Below the pieces are notes generated by a model that was given only the letters and a program-made list of their open reading frames with translations, was not told where the DNA came from and ran no database searches. DNA of 64,000 nucleotides from Larix kaempferi (taxonomy: Eukaryota > Streptophyta > Pinopsida > Pinales > Pinaceae), in assembly GCA_027924585.1 (NCBI GenBank), contig BSBM01000426.1, positions 3,309,501 to 3,373,500 of the forward strand, read 5' to 3'. Below, one piece after another: positions 47,864-60,750 of this stretch. Position 1 is the stretch's first letter. Each line of letters begins with the position of its first letter. The position numbers and the translations under genes were made by a program.

Positions 47864-49140
47864 ATGCCCACCACCTTCTGTATTTGTTTAATTAATTAAT
47901 TCTGAGGATATAGGAAGTATATTTTTGGTTTGTGCATCTAACCATATGATTAGTTTTCCAAAAAAATCATCGAGGGTGAAGATATTGGCCTGCCAAAAGT
48001 GCCCTCTGGCATGATTTACACTATCCTAGTAAAATGCCCACCAAGGAGAGAGGATGATGAATATGAAGGTGAAACCAATTGTGATGATCTCATTTAGATG
48101 TATAATATTGTCTGGTATCATAGTTTCAATTTTTGGTGAAATAAAAATTCACCTTGAAAATTGAAGGATTTGGCCATGTATAAATTCTTCTAGTAAAACG
48201 ACCTAAGTAGCCTCAGGAAAATGCCCACCACCTTCTGTATTTGATTGATTAATTAATTATGAGGATATAGGAATGTATATATATTGTTGTATTTTTCATC
48301 TAACCATATGATTATTTTTCCAAAACAATCATTGAGGGTGAATATATTGGCCTGCCAAAAGTGCCCTCTGGCACGATTTACATTGTCCCAGTAAAATTCC
48401 CACCAAGGAGAGAGGATTATGAATCTGAAGGTGAAACCTGTTGTGATGAGCTCAGTTAGATGTATACTATTGTATGGTATCATAGTTTCAGTTTTTTGGT
48501 GAAATAAAAATTCACCTTGAAAATTGAAGGATTTGGCCAAGTATAAATTTTTCTAGTAAAACTTCCTAAGTAGCCTCAGGAAAATGCCCACCACCTTCTG
48601 TATTTGATTGATTAATTAATTATGAGGATATAGGAATGTATATTTTTGTATTGTGCATCTAACCATATGATTATTTTTCCAAAACAATCATTGAGGGTGA
48701 AGATATTGGCCTGCCAAAAGTGCCCTCTGGCATGATTTACACTGTCCGAGTAAAATGCCCACCAAGGAGAGAGGATGATGAATTTGAAGGTGAAACCAGT
48801 TGTGATGAGCTCAGTTAGATGTATATTATTTTCTAGTATCATAGTTTCGGTGTTTTAGAGAAATACAGATTCACCTTGAAAATTGAAGGATTTGGCCAAG
48901 TATAAATTCTTCTAGTAAACCTTCCTAAGTAGCCTAAGGAAAATGCCCACCACCTTCTGTATTTGATTGATTAATTATTTATGAGGATGTAGGAATGTAT
49001 ATTTTTGGCTTGTGAATCTAACCATATGATTAGTTTTCCAAAACAACCATTGACGGTGAAGATATTAGCCTGCCAAAAGTGTCCTCTGGCATGATTTGCA
49101 CTGTCCCAGTAAAATTCCCACCAAGGAGAGAGGATGAGGT
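47864..49140. repeat. Second tandem repeat, about 360-bp unit, 3.5 copies
   Basis: ATGCCCACCACCTTCTGTATTTG recurs (first 20 bases identical) at 47864, 48221, 48584 and 48943, with spacings of 357, 363 and 359 bp. The last unit breaks off near 49140. Minus-strand frames in the units (48253-48540, 48612-48842, 49030-49233) share words such as HARGHFWQANIFT but resemble no protein I know. Confidence 0.95.
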
Positions 49141-49416
49141 TGCAGAGGATGGAATTACATGGATGGAATCTTCCTGATGTCCCCCATGCTGTGGAGGCTT
49201 CATATTTCCAATATTAGTGAAAATAAAAATCATCTTATTTGACCTAGGGTTTTGAAAAACTGCTTAAGTGTATAACCCATAATTTTAAAAGGCCATTTAT
49301 AAATGCACACCATATGCTCTTGTTTTGTAAATAAATTTATCAAATGGTTAGATGACCAAGTGCATAACCCAAAAGTTATGAATATTATTAGAAATAAGAT
49401 CCAATTATATCTAGAG
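49141..49416. other. No recognisable gene between two repeats
   Basis: AT-rich spacer between the 360-bp repeat and the microsatellite. Nothing recognised. Confidence 0.5.
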
Positions 49417-49557
49417 GACCAATCATCATCAAGATGATCATAGTCATCATAATCATAATCATCATCATCATAAACATTCATAAAAAAAAATAAACAAACA
49501 CTTCGATCCATAAAGGACATGCGATGGAATTTACACACACAGACACACACACACACA
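49417..49557. repeat. ATC-rich microsatellite and AC run
   Basis: A run of ATC, CATCAT and ATAATC words (about 49417-49478) is followed, after a T- and A-rich spacer, by an ACAC run (about 49534-49556) directly at the start of satellite array 2. Confidence 0.85.
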
Positions 49558-51545
49558 TGCCAATATTGCTCAAGGGGGGATTTATCATCCCAACTCTCGC
49601 GGGCGTGCGTGGCCATGGTGAACACATCCACGATGGCCATATGCACATGTGGGAGCCAAAATAATCCAAGTCCGCTCGTCGACTTGGGTTCCGGACCCCA
49701 AAGCAAATCCTCAAAGTGTCCCTGAATGGCCACGAGGTTCCTGGAAAAAATGATCGTAGCACCAAAACCGTGACTCTGATCGTGAATCTATTGATTTCGA
49801 TGGATTTGGAACACCCTTTTTTATATAGGGGACCCCACACACCATGCCTTGAAGGCTCAGAAATGGTCCTATTGTGCCATCTCCAGAACTAGGATTTTGC
49901 TCAATGAAGGCCATGACAATCTTGCTCAAGCGGGCCATTTCTCATCCCAACACTCTCGGGCATGCATCTCCATGGTGAACACGTCAATGATGGCCATACG
50001 AATGTGTGGGAGCTGAAAGAATCCAAGTTCGCTCGCCGGCTTGGGATCTGTGCCCCTGGAGCAAATCCTCAAAGTGTCCCTGAATGGCCACAAGGTGCCT
50101 GGTGAAAATGCTCATAGCACCAAAACCATGAGACCAATCACGAATCCGTCGATTCTGGTGGATTTGGGGCGCTATCTTTCAGCTCTTTGCTCCCCCACAA
50201 TGTGCCTCGAATGCTCGAAAACAGTGCTATTGTGCCATCTCTGAAAATAGGGGTTTTCTCAGTGAAGGCGATGCCAATCTTTCTCAAGGGGGTCATTTAT
50301 GATCTGAAGGCTCCCGGGCGTGCATGGCCATCATGAACACATCCACAATGGACATGTGCACATGTGGGAGCTGATGACGGAACCCAAGTAGGCTCACCGA
50401 TTTGGGTTCTGTGCCCCTGGAGCAAATCCTCAAAGTGTCCCTGAATGACCACGGGGTGCCTGACCAAGATTCTTGTAGCACAAAAATCGTGAATCCGATC
50501 ATGAATCCGTTGATTCCGATGGATCTGGGACGTCGATTTTTAGCTAGGCCCCCCCCACAATGTGCCTCAAACACTCGAAAACTGTGCTATTAGGCCATCT
50601 CCAGAACTAGGGTTTTGCTCAGTGAAGGAGATGCCAATCTTGCTCAAGGGGGTCATTTATGATGTGAAGGCTCCCGGGCATGCATGGCCATGGTGAAAAC
50701 GTACAAAATGGCCATGTGCATGTGTGGGAGCTTATAGAACCGAAGTTTGGTTGCCGATTTGGGTTCCATCCCCCCGAACAAATCCTCAAAGTGTCCCTGA
50801 ATGGCCACAAGGCGGCTGACGAAAATTCCTGTAGCACCAAAACCATGATTCCTATCATGAACCCTTCGATTCTGGTGGATCCGGGACACCCATTTTCAGC
50901 TAGGGTCTCCCCCAAAACATGCCTCGAATGCTCGAAAATGGTGCTATTGTGCCATCTCCAGAACTAGGGTTTTGCTCAGTGAAGGCCATGCCAATCTTGC
51001 TCAAGGGGGTCATTTACGATCCGAAGGCTCCCGTGCATGCTTGGCCATGGTGAACACGTCCACGATGGCCATGTGCACATGTGGGAGCCGAAAGAATCCA
51101 AGTTCGCTCGCCGATTTGGGTTTCGTGCCCCTAGAGCAATTCCTCAAAGTGTCCCTGAATAACACAGCGTGCTTGATGAAAATTCCCGTAGCACCAAAAC
51201 CATGACTTCGGTCATGAATCCGTCGATTCCGGTGGATCCGGGACACCGATTTCTAGCTAGGTTGCCCCCCAAAACGTGCCTTGAATGCTCAGAAACAGTG
51301 CTATTATGCCATCTCTAGAACTAGGGTTTTGCTTAGTTCGGCCATGCCAATCTTGCTCAATGGGGTCATGTATGATCCGAAGGCTCTCGGGCGTGCATGG
51401 ACATTGTGAAGACATCCACAATGGACATGTGTACATTTGGGATCTGACGGAACCCAAGTCCGCTCGTCAATTTGGGTTCCGTGCCCCCGGAGGAATTCTT
51501 GAAAGTGCCTCTGAATGGTCACGGGGTGCCTGACCAAAACGCCTG
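49553..51545 (+). repeat. 358-bp satellite array 2, plus orientation
   Basis: The shared phrase AAATCCTC or its variants falls at 49705, 50063, 50424, 50780, 51138 and about 51494. The spacings of 356-361 bp mark about 5.5 monomers. The sequence is homologous to array 1. The array ends head-to-head against an inverted array at about 51546. Confidence 0.95.
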
Positions 51546-53165
51546 CTAGGGGGCGGCCCCTAGATGAAACTCGACGTCCCGTATCCATCGGAATCGATGG
51601 ATTCATGATCGGAGTCACGGTTTTGGTGTTACGAGAATCTTAGTTAGGCACCCCGTGGCCATTCAAGGACACTTTAAGGATTTGCTCCGGGGGCATGGAA
51701 CCCAAACCGGTGAGCGGACTTGGGTTCCGTCAGTTCCCACACTTACACATGGCCATTGTGGATGTGTTTACAATATCCATGCACTCCTGGTAGCCTTCGG
51801 ATGAGAATTGACCCCCTTGAGCAAAATTGGAATGTCCTTCACTGAGCAAAACCCTAGTTACTGAGATGGAACAATAGCACCATTTCTGAGCCTTCTAGGA
51901 ACAGTGTGGGGGGACCCCTAGCTAAAAACTGGGGTCTGAAATCCATTGGAATCGACAGATTCACGATCGGAATCACGGTTTTGATGCAGTATGGGAATTT
52001 TGGTCAGGCACCCCATGGTCATTTAGGAACACTTTGAGGATTTGCTCTGGGGTCACGGAACCCAAACCGGCGAGCGGAATTGGGTTCTGTTAGCTCCTAT
52101 ATGTGCATGTGGCCATTGAGTATGTTTTCACGATGGCCATGCTCAGCCAGGAGCCTTTGGATCATAAATGACCCCCTTTTGCAAAATTCGCATGGCCTTC
52201 ACTAAGAAAAACCCTAGTTTTGTAGATGGCACAATAGCACTATTTCTGGGAATTGGAGGCACATGTTTTGGGGCTCCTAGCTAGGACCCGATGCCCCAGA
52301 TCCACTGGAATCAACGGATTCACAGTTTTGGTGCTACGGGCATTTTCGTCAGGAAACCCGTGGCCATTAAGGGACACTTTGAGGAATTACTCTGGGGGTA
52401 CGGAACCCAAATCGATGAGCAGAATTGGATTATTTCAGCTCCCACACATGCACATGGCCATCGTGGATGTGTTCACCATGCCCATGCACGCCCGGGAGCC
52501 TTCAGATCTTAGAATCCCCCCTTAAGCAAGATTGGCATGGCCTTCACTGAGGAAAATCCTAGTTCTGGAGATGGCACAATAGCACTGTTTCGGAGCGTTT
52601 GAGCCACATTGTGGGGAGGGTCTAGATGAAACCCGGTGCCTCGTATCCACCGGAACCGATGGATTCATGATCGGAATTAGGTTTTTGGTGCTAGGGTCAT
52701 TTTCGTCAAGCACCCCGTGGCCATTCAGGGACACTTTGAGGATTTGCCCCGGTGGCACGGAACCCAAACCGACGCGTGGACTTGGGTTTCGTTAGCTCCC
52801 ACACATGGACATGGCCATTGTGGACTTTTTAATGATGGCCATGCATGCCTTGGATTCTTCGGATCATAAATGACCCCTTTGAGAAAAATTGGCATGGCCT
52901 TCACTGAGCAAAACCCTATTTCTGTAGATGGCACAATAGCACCATTTCCGAGCATTCGAGGCACATTATGGGGGAGGGCCTAGCTGAAACCCAGCATCCC
53001 GGATCCACCGGAATCGACGGATTCACGATCAAAGTCACAGTTTTGGTTTTATGAGCATTTTCGTCAGGCACCCCGTGGCCATTCAGGGACACTTTGAGGA
53101 TTTGCTATGGGAGCATGGAACCCAAACCGACGAGCGGACTTGGGTTCCGCTAGCTCCTAGACGTG
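51546..53165 (-). repeat. 358-bp satellite array 3, inverted
   Basis: The reverse complement of the array 1-2 monomer. The landmark GGATTTGCTCC or variants falls at 51679, 52039, 52383, 52740 and 53099. One spacing is 344 bp because bases are missing near 52320. The array ends near 53165, where AT-rich sequence begins. Confidence 0.95.
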
Positions 53166-54212
53166 CATAAAGGAGATTTCAAACTACCATATAGGACATG
53201 TCTTAGGGTTCTTTGGATCCCAAGTGCTTATACATACTTCATTAGGAGAACATGCATGGAACTAGATTACCTTCAAGTCCCTTTGCTTTAGATTTGGCTT
53301 TGCTAAGCTACGACATAGGATCATGGATTTTGCAAGGAGGCATAACTCACATTCATCATTTGATTTTATTTACTATATAGTATTTTGACTCTTTTCACTT
53401 TGATTTAGGCACCACGCATAGGAATAATATGCATATACTTTAGAACATGACACATAATTAGTTTATTGCAAAAGGGGGACATGATGAAATTGGGTGAAGT
53501 GGCTAGTGAAATGACATATGAAAAATGTCTAGGTAAATGTTGCTAATGAGATGAAATGAGTCCATACTTGCTTGAGTCATTTTACATTAATTTGTGCTTA
53601 CCATCCACATATAATATATCAAAAAAATATTTTTTTGTTTTGTTTTAAAATGAAATCTACTAACCCTAAAGAATAATGTTAGTTGGAATTCTTAGTTATT
53701 CTAGATCTACTTGACATATGAGATTGTTCCATCTTGATCCACCCCTTTTTGTATTTACTATTAGTCTATTTTGAGTTTTCCAATGCCCAGTGGCATTCCG
53801 ACATCTCTGTAATACATTTTGATTTTGATGACTTAATGAGAAATATGGTTCCAACATCTTAAGCTATTGCCCAATGCCTATCAAATTTCAATGCATATAT
53901 GTGTCTCATTGTGATTTGTGAATGGCAAATGTGTACTCATTAATGTGTATTGATTTTGATTTCTATTGAATATTATGAAATTTTATAATATAAGATGAGT
54001 TTTCAATCTTGTTTATGCATGTGAAGTTTTCCTAAAGGGATCGAAACTTGAATTGGAGTGGTTGGTGTAAAACATCAATGTATTGTAATATTAACTTAAA
54101 CATAACGCAAACATAAAATAAACAATATAAGATAAAGATATCAAATAAAATATCTAACATGAATAACATTAGACATGCATGAATAAACAATCACATGACT
54201 ATACTATGTACC
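53166..54212. other. No recognisable gene
   Basis: AT-rich stretch without long open frames or repeats that I can see. Confidence 0.5.
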
Positions 54213-55770
54213 TCAATCAATTAGGCCTTCTGGATCCTCTCTGTCTTTTATTGTCTCAAACAACGTCTCGTGCTCTTCCTGAGGTAGTAAGTAGCGTACC
54301 TTGTTTGATGAATTCGTTGAAATTGTTTGTAGTTGGATGTTTGTACCAACAATCAACTGCATAAAGTGATACACCTGTGAACTTGGTCTATAATCCATGT
54401 ATGTGTAGCCATTGCTCGTTGGTTCCTTTCCATCTACTGTAAGATATTCCCCCTAAACAACCATCAATCCAGTCGAAAAGGTAATGCCTTCACTATCGGT
54501 TAATGATGCAAGGAGGTTTTTCTTCCCCTGGATGCATCGTGCCAACCAATATCTCGTTCCAATTGCACTATGTGTCGAGGCAACAACTCTGTAGATGTGT
54601 CCTACAAAAAATGAATTTTACGGTCATATTCAAACAAGTAGTGGTTTGATAACTTGGATAATTACAAAAACAAGGAGTGAACTAGGATATGAACGCAGAA
54701 ATGGTTACCTTGCTGTACAAGATCAGATATATGATCATATTCATTCAAAATAGAGGATTGGCCTTCCTTTAACTGGATTGTTTCAAAAAATGCATTGGGT
54801 CCACTACAAGTGATGCATGATCCCATTCATCAACCCAATCCATTGATTCACACTCATCCCACTCACAACTGCTGTAAGGCCCAAAAAAGCAAGCAATTTT
54901 CCGCGTCCATATTTCAAATAAGGGGTTGTTTGAGCTTCGAACCGAATGAAATCCACGAGTTCCTTATATAGTACTACAACTATAAGAACGCGATCAATGT
55001 ATATCAACCACATGCCATAAATTTATGACAACATGTCCTCTACCTTTTGGTCTGTGTTGCTCCATGGTTCGATCTGACATTTTTGCAGAGCACCATTGAA
55101 CTATGGATTCTGCATCCCGAATTCGAGGGTTTGTCATGCACCTCATATCCTCCCTTCGTAGGGAAGTTTTGAGACATGCTTTAGCCCCGTCATGCTCTCC
55201 CTTTCCATGCCTAGTCTCAAAATAGTTCCATATATGAAGCACATCATAAGTCTTGTGCAAAATACTCAACCACTGGAATACACATGCATTTTTTAACTGT
55301 CTTGGACAACCATTTGACCATATCTAATGTTGATCCATCTGTATACCTCTATCCTTCAATTGATCATAGAAAATTCTGAAGCAATGTTGCACATAATGCA
55401 GGTCATGGAACATGTCATCACTGATGTAGAAGTTGGTCTCTTTCAATATTATCCTCATGTCACTGTTGCTCTCTAGCGCGTGCCTATACATGATATGGAC
55501 CATTATGCTAAAGTCTTGGTCTGAATGGTAGTATTGACTTTGAATCTCGTTCTATGGCTGCAGGGTGTAGTTTTCGACAAAGTCCACAACCGAAAATATT
55601 GTGCCATTGGGAAAGGTGTCCCTGCACTTTCTGTATTGTTCATCCTGCCATTGTGCTACATGGACATGTTGTACATACTTCTCGGTCTTCTGGTATAATT
55701 CCTTCATGAAATCGCAAATTTGTACATGGTGCCACAAAACCAAGGGCATTAATACAATGTGACATTTGCA
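54213..55770 (-). pseudogene. Decayed transposase-like gene with HGKGEHDGA motif
   Basis: In minus order the pieces read QWQDEQYRKCRDTFPNGTIF, SVVDFVENYTLQP, then NEIQSQYYHSDQDFSIMVHI, ETNFYISDDMFHDLHYVQHC, IWSNGCPRQLKNA, WNYFETRHGKGEHDGAKACL, a WDECESMDWVDEWDHASLVV block and a C-terminal part ending at 54213. From memory, this matches an uncharacterised plant protein family with DDE-like acidic residues at the VVDF, WSD and HGKGxxDG positions. The middle one is Asn here. A plausible intron lies at about 54599-54710. Several stops and frame changes show it is dead. The N-terminus is cut off by satellite array 4. The family name is uncertain. Confidence 0.6.
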
Positions 55771-55825
55771 ATCTGAATATATATGTATAAATTCAACATG
55801 TACAATATGAAAGTATGAAAACATA

Positions 55826-58020
55826 GATGAGAAATGGCCCCCTTGAGTGAAATTGGAATGGCCCTTGCTAAGCAAAACCCTATCTCTAGAGATGGCACAC
55901 ATTGACACAATTTACGAGACTTCAAGGGACGATGTGGGGTGTCCTAGATCCATTGGAATCGATGGATTCGTGATCAGAGTCACGGTTTTGGGGCAACATC
56001 CATTTTCGTCGGGCACCCTGGGGCCATTCAAGGACACTTTGAGAATTTGCTCCGAGGCCACAGAACCTAGACCAGCGAGCGGACTTGGATTCCGTCATCT
56101 CCCATAGGTGCATATTTCCATTTTGTACATTTGCACGATGGCCACGCATGCTCAGGATCATTCAGATGAGAAATGCCCCCCTTGAGCGAAATTGGAATGG
56201 CCCTTAGTGAGAAAAACCCTAGTCCGGAGATGGCACATTGGCACTATTTTCGAGACTTCGAGGCACGGTTTGGGGGGTCCCCTAGCTGAAACCCGGCATC
56301 CCAGATCCATAGGAATCAAAGGATTCACAATCGGAGTCATGGTTTGGGTGCAACAGGCATTTTTGTTAGGAAACCCAAGGCCATTCAGGGACACTTTCAG
56401 GATTTGCTCTAGTGCCACAGAACCCAAACCGGCGAGCGGACTTGGATTTAATCAGCTCCCACAGGTGTTTATTTCCATTGTGGATGTTTCCACGATGGCC
56501 ATGCATTCCTGGGAGACTTTGGATGAGAAATGGCCCCCTTGAGCGAAATTGGAATGGCCCTCACTATGAAGAACCCTAGCTCTGGAGATGGAACATTGGC
56601 ACTATTTATGAGACTTTGAGGCATGCTGTGGGGGGGGGACCTAGCTGAAAATCGGTGTCCTGGATCCATCAGAATTGACAGATTCACAATCGTAGTCATG
56701 ATTTGGGTGCAACGGGCATTTTCGTTTGGCTCCCCGGGGCCACTCAGGGACAATTTGAGGATTTCCTCCGGTGCCACAGAACCCAAACCGGCAAGCAGAA
56801 TTGGATTTTGTTGGCTCCGACAGGTGCATATTTCCATTTTGGACATTTCCACGATGAAAATGCATGCTTGGGAGCCTTTGGATGAGAAATAGCCCCCGTG
56901 AGCGAAATTGGAATGACCCCCACTGAGCAAAACCCTAGCTCCGAAGATGGCACCTTGGCACCATTTTTGAGACTTTGAGGCATGGTGTGGGGGTCCCCTA
57001 ACTGAATTACAGTGTACCGGATCCATTGGAATTGACGGATTCACGATCGGAGTCACGGTTGGTGTGCAACAGAAATTTTCGTCCAGCACCCTGGGGCCAT
57101 TCAGGGATACTTTCAGGATTTGCTCCGATGCCACAGAACCCAAACCGGTGAGGGGACTTGGATTCCGTTGGCTCCCATAGGTTTGTATTTCCATTGTGGA
57201 AGTGTCCACGATGGCCATGCATTCCTGGGATCCTTCGGATGAGAAATGGCCCCCTTGAGATAAATTGGAATGGCCCTCACTGAGAAAAACCATAGCTTCG
57301 GAGATGGCACATTGGCACCGTTTCTGAGACTTTAAGGCATGGTGTGGGGGGTCCCTAGATGAAACCCGACATCCCAGATCCATAGGAATCAATGGATGTG
57401 TGATCGGAGTCACATTTTGGGTGCAACAGGCATTTTTGTCCACCACCCCGAGGCCATTCACAGACACTTTGAGGATTTGCTCCGGGGCCACGGAACCCAA
57501 ACTGACAAGCGGACTTGGATTATGTCAGCTCCCACAGGTGCGTATTGCCATTGTGGATGTGTCAATGCAATCCTGGAATCCTTCAGATGAGAAATGACCC
57601 CCTTGAGCGAAATTGGAATGGCCCTCACTGAGTAAAACCCTAGCTCCGGAGATGGCACATTGGCACCGTTTCCGAGACTTCGAGGCACGTTGTGGGGGGT
57701 GGGGGGGCTAGTTGAAACCCACCGTCCCGGATCCATCAAAATTGACGGATTTTTGATCGGAGTCACGATTTGGGTGCAAGGATCATTTCCGTCCATCGCC
57801 CCAAGGCCTAAATCCGTCACCCCGGGGCCATTCAGGGACACTTTGAGGATTTGATATGGGGCCATGGAACCCGAACCGGGGAGTGGACTTGGATTCCATC
57901 GGCTCCCATAGGTGCACGTGTCCATTGCGGACATGTTCACGATGGCCACACATGCCCAAGAGCCTTCGGATGAGAAATGAACCCCTTGAGTGAAATTGGA
58001 ATCGCCCTCAGATGAGAAAT
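55826..58020 (-). repeat. 358-bp satellite array 4, inverted
   Basis: The same orientation as array 3. The landmark falls at about 56043, 56400, 56759, 57117, 57474 and 57847, so units are about 357-359 bp except the last. A single minus-strand frame of 343 codons (56469-57500) runs through almost three monomers. About 30 bp near 57790-57820 are a local duplication. Confidence 0.95.
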
Positions 58021-60176
58021 GACACACATGTACATGAATTAGAAGTAGACACACATGTACACCTCAAAATATCGATTTAGGGGTAGGACAAAAGTGACTA
58101 TTAAGTATCTTTGTTAATGTTTGATGATTGTAAAGTGTGTATGAGTGGAGCTAAGTGAGGGGAGATGGAAGTAGTGTGACAGAGGATAGTTTTAGGATGA
58201 CTTAGCAGGATCTCAGTGTTTATCGGATAATCCACTCGAGTGGATGCGAGCCGGATCTCCCTAGATCAATGTGAGTCTAGAACAAATAAGACAGGCTACA
58301 AATTCATTTCCTAGATCTACTTAAGAATCGAGTACTAGATGTCTTACCTTTTACTTCACTATCCTTTCTCCTGTATGCTACTCCACATCTCACGGTCGTC
58401 AGATCCAAGCTACAAGACCTGTCAAGACAAGAAACAAGTAAAGGGCATCTATAGAATAAGAGATCTAAGTGAACAATTAAGCAGGTAAACTACTCAATAT
58501 CATTACACACATGAACAATATTGGTGGAAAGCATTTGTCTTACTGTAAAAATAGGGAAGTACATAGCAGAGATATAGAACTACAACCAAGGCTTAATGCT
58601 ACAACCCTTCTCCAACAAAGCCATTTGCCATTTCCTCCTAAGGAAGCTTGAGTCTCTCAAGGATGAGTAGAGATCTCTCAAGAGTGATTTCACCAGCATG
58701 TAGACACCATAGACTTCCTCCCTTTGGAAAGGGGTAGAGATTCACTTATATAGGACTAAGTGGATAGGGTATGGATAGGATAGGTTGAGATATGGTAGGA
58801 GAGATATAGGGGATCCTCCCAAGGTATTAGGAATCGAGTACCAACTCCCCTAGAGGTCAAGAATAGGGCCCCAAGTTAGCAAGTTTTGAGAAGAACCTTG
58901 AAGAAGCTATTTTTTCCCATTGACTGACTTCGTCGCACCCTACAATGAAGCAAGCTGCGATGTCGCATGTTGCATGAGTGCAACTTGCGACGACCTCTCA
59001 AAACCTGGTACAACTGGGTACAAATACTCCCAGGTTAATTACTCAGTCAAGATATCTTCAGGGGTGTATACACTGAATCTCATGATGGGTAGATTTTAGG
59101 AGTAACAGAATTCCCCCCAAAGCATGAAACTATTGAAGATAGACATGTGAAGTGCTTTGGTAGAAGAAATGGCAATAGACTTGTCAGACGAAGGACACTG
59201 TTGTAGTACAACTGACTCTGAGCTGACAATCTCATATGAAGTACAACATGGCTGCCGACCAATACAATGCAGATCCATGGTAGCAATGATTGACTGAAAA
59301 CAATCATGGCTACTAGACACAAGCGTAGATCCATGATGAGATGATAACACAGCCACGACCAATACAAATGTGAATCTGTGTAATACAACTCAATACAAAC
59401 TCCATCACAGCCTGGGTAAAACATGACTTCCCAGGGTCTTCAAGCTGAACCCGTACTGATACGAATCTATCCATGTGATTACAAATGTCTTGATGTCGAA
59501 CATGGTAGAAGCCACTTGATTACTGGCCATTGATGTAAATCGTTAACAAGCACGAGGGAGATCACCATTGATGTCAATGATTCCCAAGGTATCACAGTAC
59601 ATATCATCAAGCGTGAATAAATGAGTTTAAGTTGAACGCAAGATGAAATCTTTCAATCAAGAGTCAATGATGTAAACTCATGTTGAAAGCGAGGTAACCT
59701 GCCATTGAGGCATGTAGGGCCAAGGTACTTGATTGGTTTCTAGATTCAATCCTTGGATGATGAGTTGAAGTCGACAAGGATGAATCCGTCTAAAGAGGGC
59801 CATGATGAATCCCTCATCAATCGACAGGAAACATGACAAAATATGTGTAGAGTAGATCGGATGGTACAGCAACATAGAAGACTGACTCAGAGTAGACCGA
59901 CATGATGGCGGGCATACTGACTGCAGATGATAAATGACAGACATATTCTTGAACATGGGCATGGAATGACTCGACAATATTGACATGACGAGTATGACAC
60001 CAATTCCTAATGCGACTAATGATGGAAGCTTTCTTTGAATGACTCAAAGAAGTAAAAAGACTCAGGAAGTAAGTGAAACTCGAGGACAAACAGATGATCC
60101 AAGCGCTGTATGAAAATGCAGATGAGTGCCATGTTCAAGAACGACTAGATACTGCCACTAACAAGGTACGTAACAC
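58021..60176 (-). repeat. Probable 3' LTR of the Tat-like element
   Basis: This stretch of about 2.15 kb lies between the satellite and a polypurine tract. The minus strand just after the tract reads TTTTTGTGTTACGTACC, so an LTR starting TGTGTTACG would end here at 60176. The left edge is only assumed to be where the satellite stops. Open frames at 59080-60089 resemble nothing. Without the other LTR this is inference. Confidence 0.35.
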
Positions 60177-60182
60177 AAAAAC

Positions 60183-60196
60183 TTTCCTTTTTCCCC
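60183..60196 (-). promoter_or_regulatory. Candidate polypurine tract of the Tat-like element
   Basis: The minus strand reads GGGGAAAAAGGAAA just before the proposed LTR start. The position relative to the integrase and extra genes fits a 3' polypurine tract. Confidence 0.45.
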
Positions 60197-60299
60197 ATCA
60201 TGAACGATGAGTGCCTCACATGTTTTTTACAAGCTTGATGAGGGTAACCAGATGCTTGGTATAGCTCATCTCATAGATAAGTCCAATCCCAAATGTTTT

Positions 60300-60750
60300 T
60301 CGAACCTAGGATAGGAAGGGTTTTTCCCATGGCGGGCCCTTCAATGTAAGAGTTTAACGAGTCCATAGAAGGTAAACTTGGTCGTCATTTCATGTTTAGA
60401 GAGTCTGAAAATATCTAAAGAAGACTCCAACGATCCTTTTTCGTAAAGTTAGCCTCATCGCCCAAAAAAGGGTAAAACAACGTGGGAGAGGACTCTTCCA
60501 GTCATGATTGGTTGGAGTATACCTTTTTCGTAACTAGTGTCCCCTGGTCCGAAAAAGGGGTAAACTATCACCAGGAAGACGACCATTCAAATTCTTTTAC
60601 AAGCATGAACGCGACAAGTTCGCTTGGCAATCTTTTCGTATTTTAAGAGCCTGAAAAGAGATTAAAGGTAGACTCTGGGGGGTTCCTCTTCCGTAGGAGT
60701 TTAACGAGCCCTAAAAAGTGATAAATCATAACTCGGTAATATATTCTCAT
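60300..60750. repeat. Series of imperfect hairpins
   Basis: Stem pairs are visible at about 60337 (CCTTC...GAAGG), 60435 (CCTTTTT...AAAAAGG), 60522 (CCTTTTTCG...CGAAAAAGG, 9 bp) and 60631 (TCTTTTC...GAAAAGA), with a weaker one near 60685. The words GAGTTTAACGAG and GGTAAA recur between the stems. Spacing is irregular (about 54-109 bp). Confidence 0.6.

Noticed and set aside
49519-53100. Many short frames on both strands
   Set aside because: They follow the 358-bp satellite period and are treated as repeat, with the long one in array 4 reported separately as a finding.
59080-60089. Ser-rich minus frames of 88-114 codons
   Set aside because: Low-complexity wording, overlapping frames and position within the proposed LTR argue against a gene.
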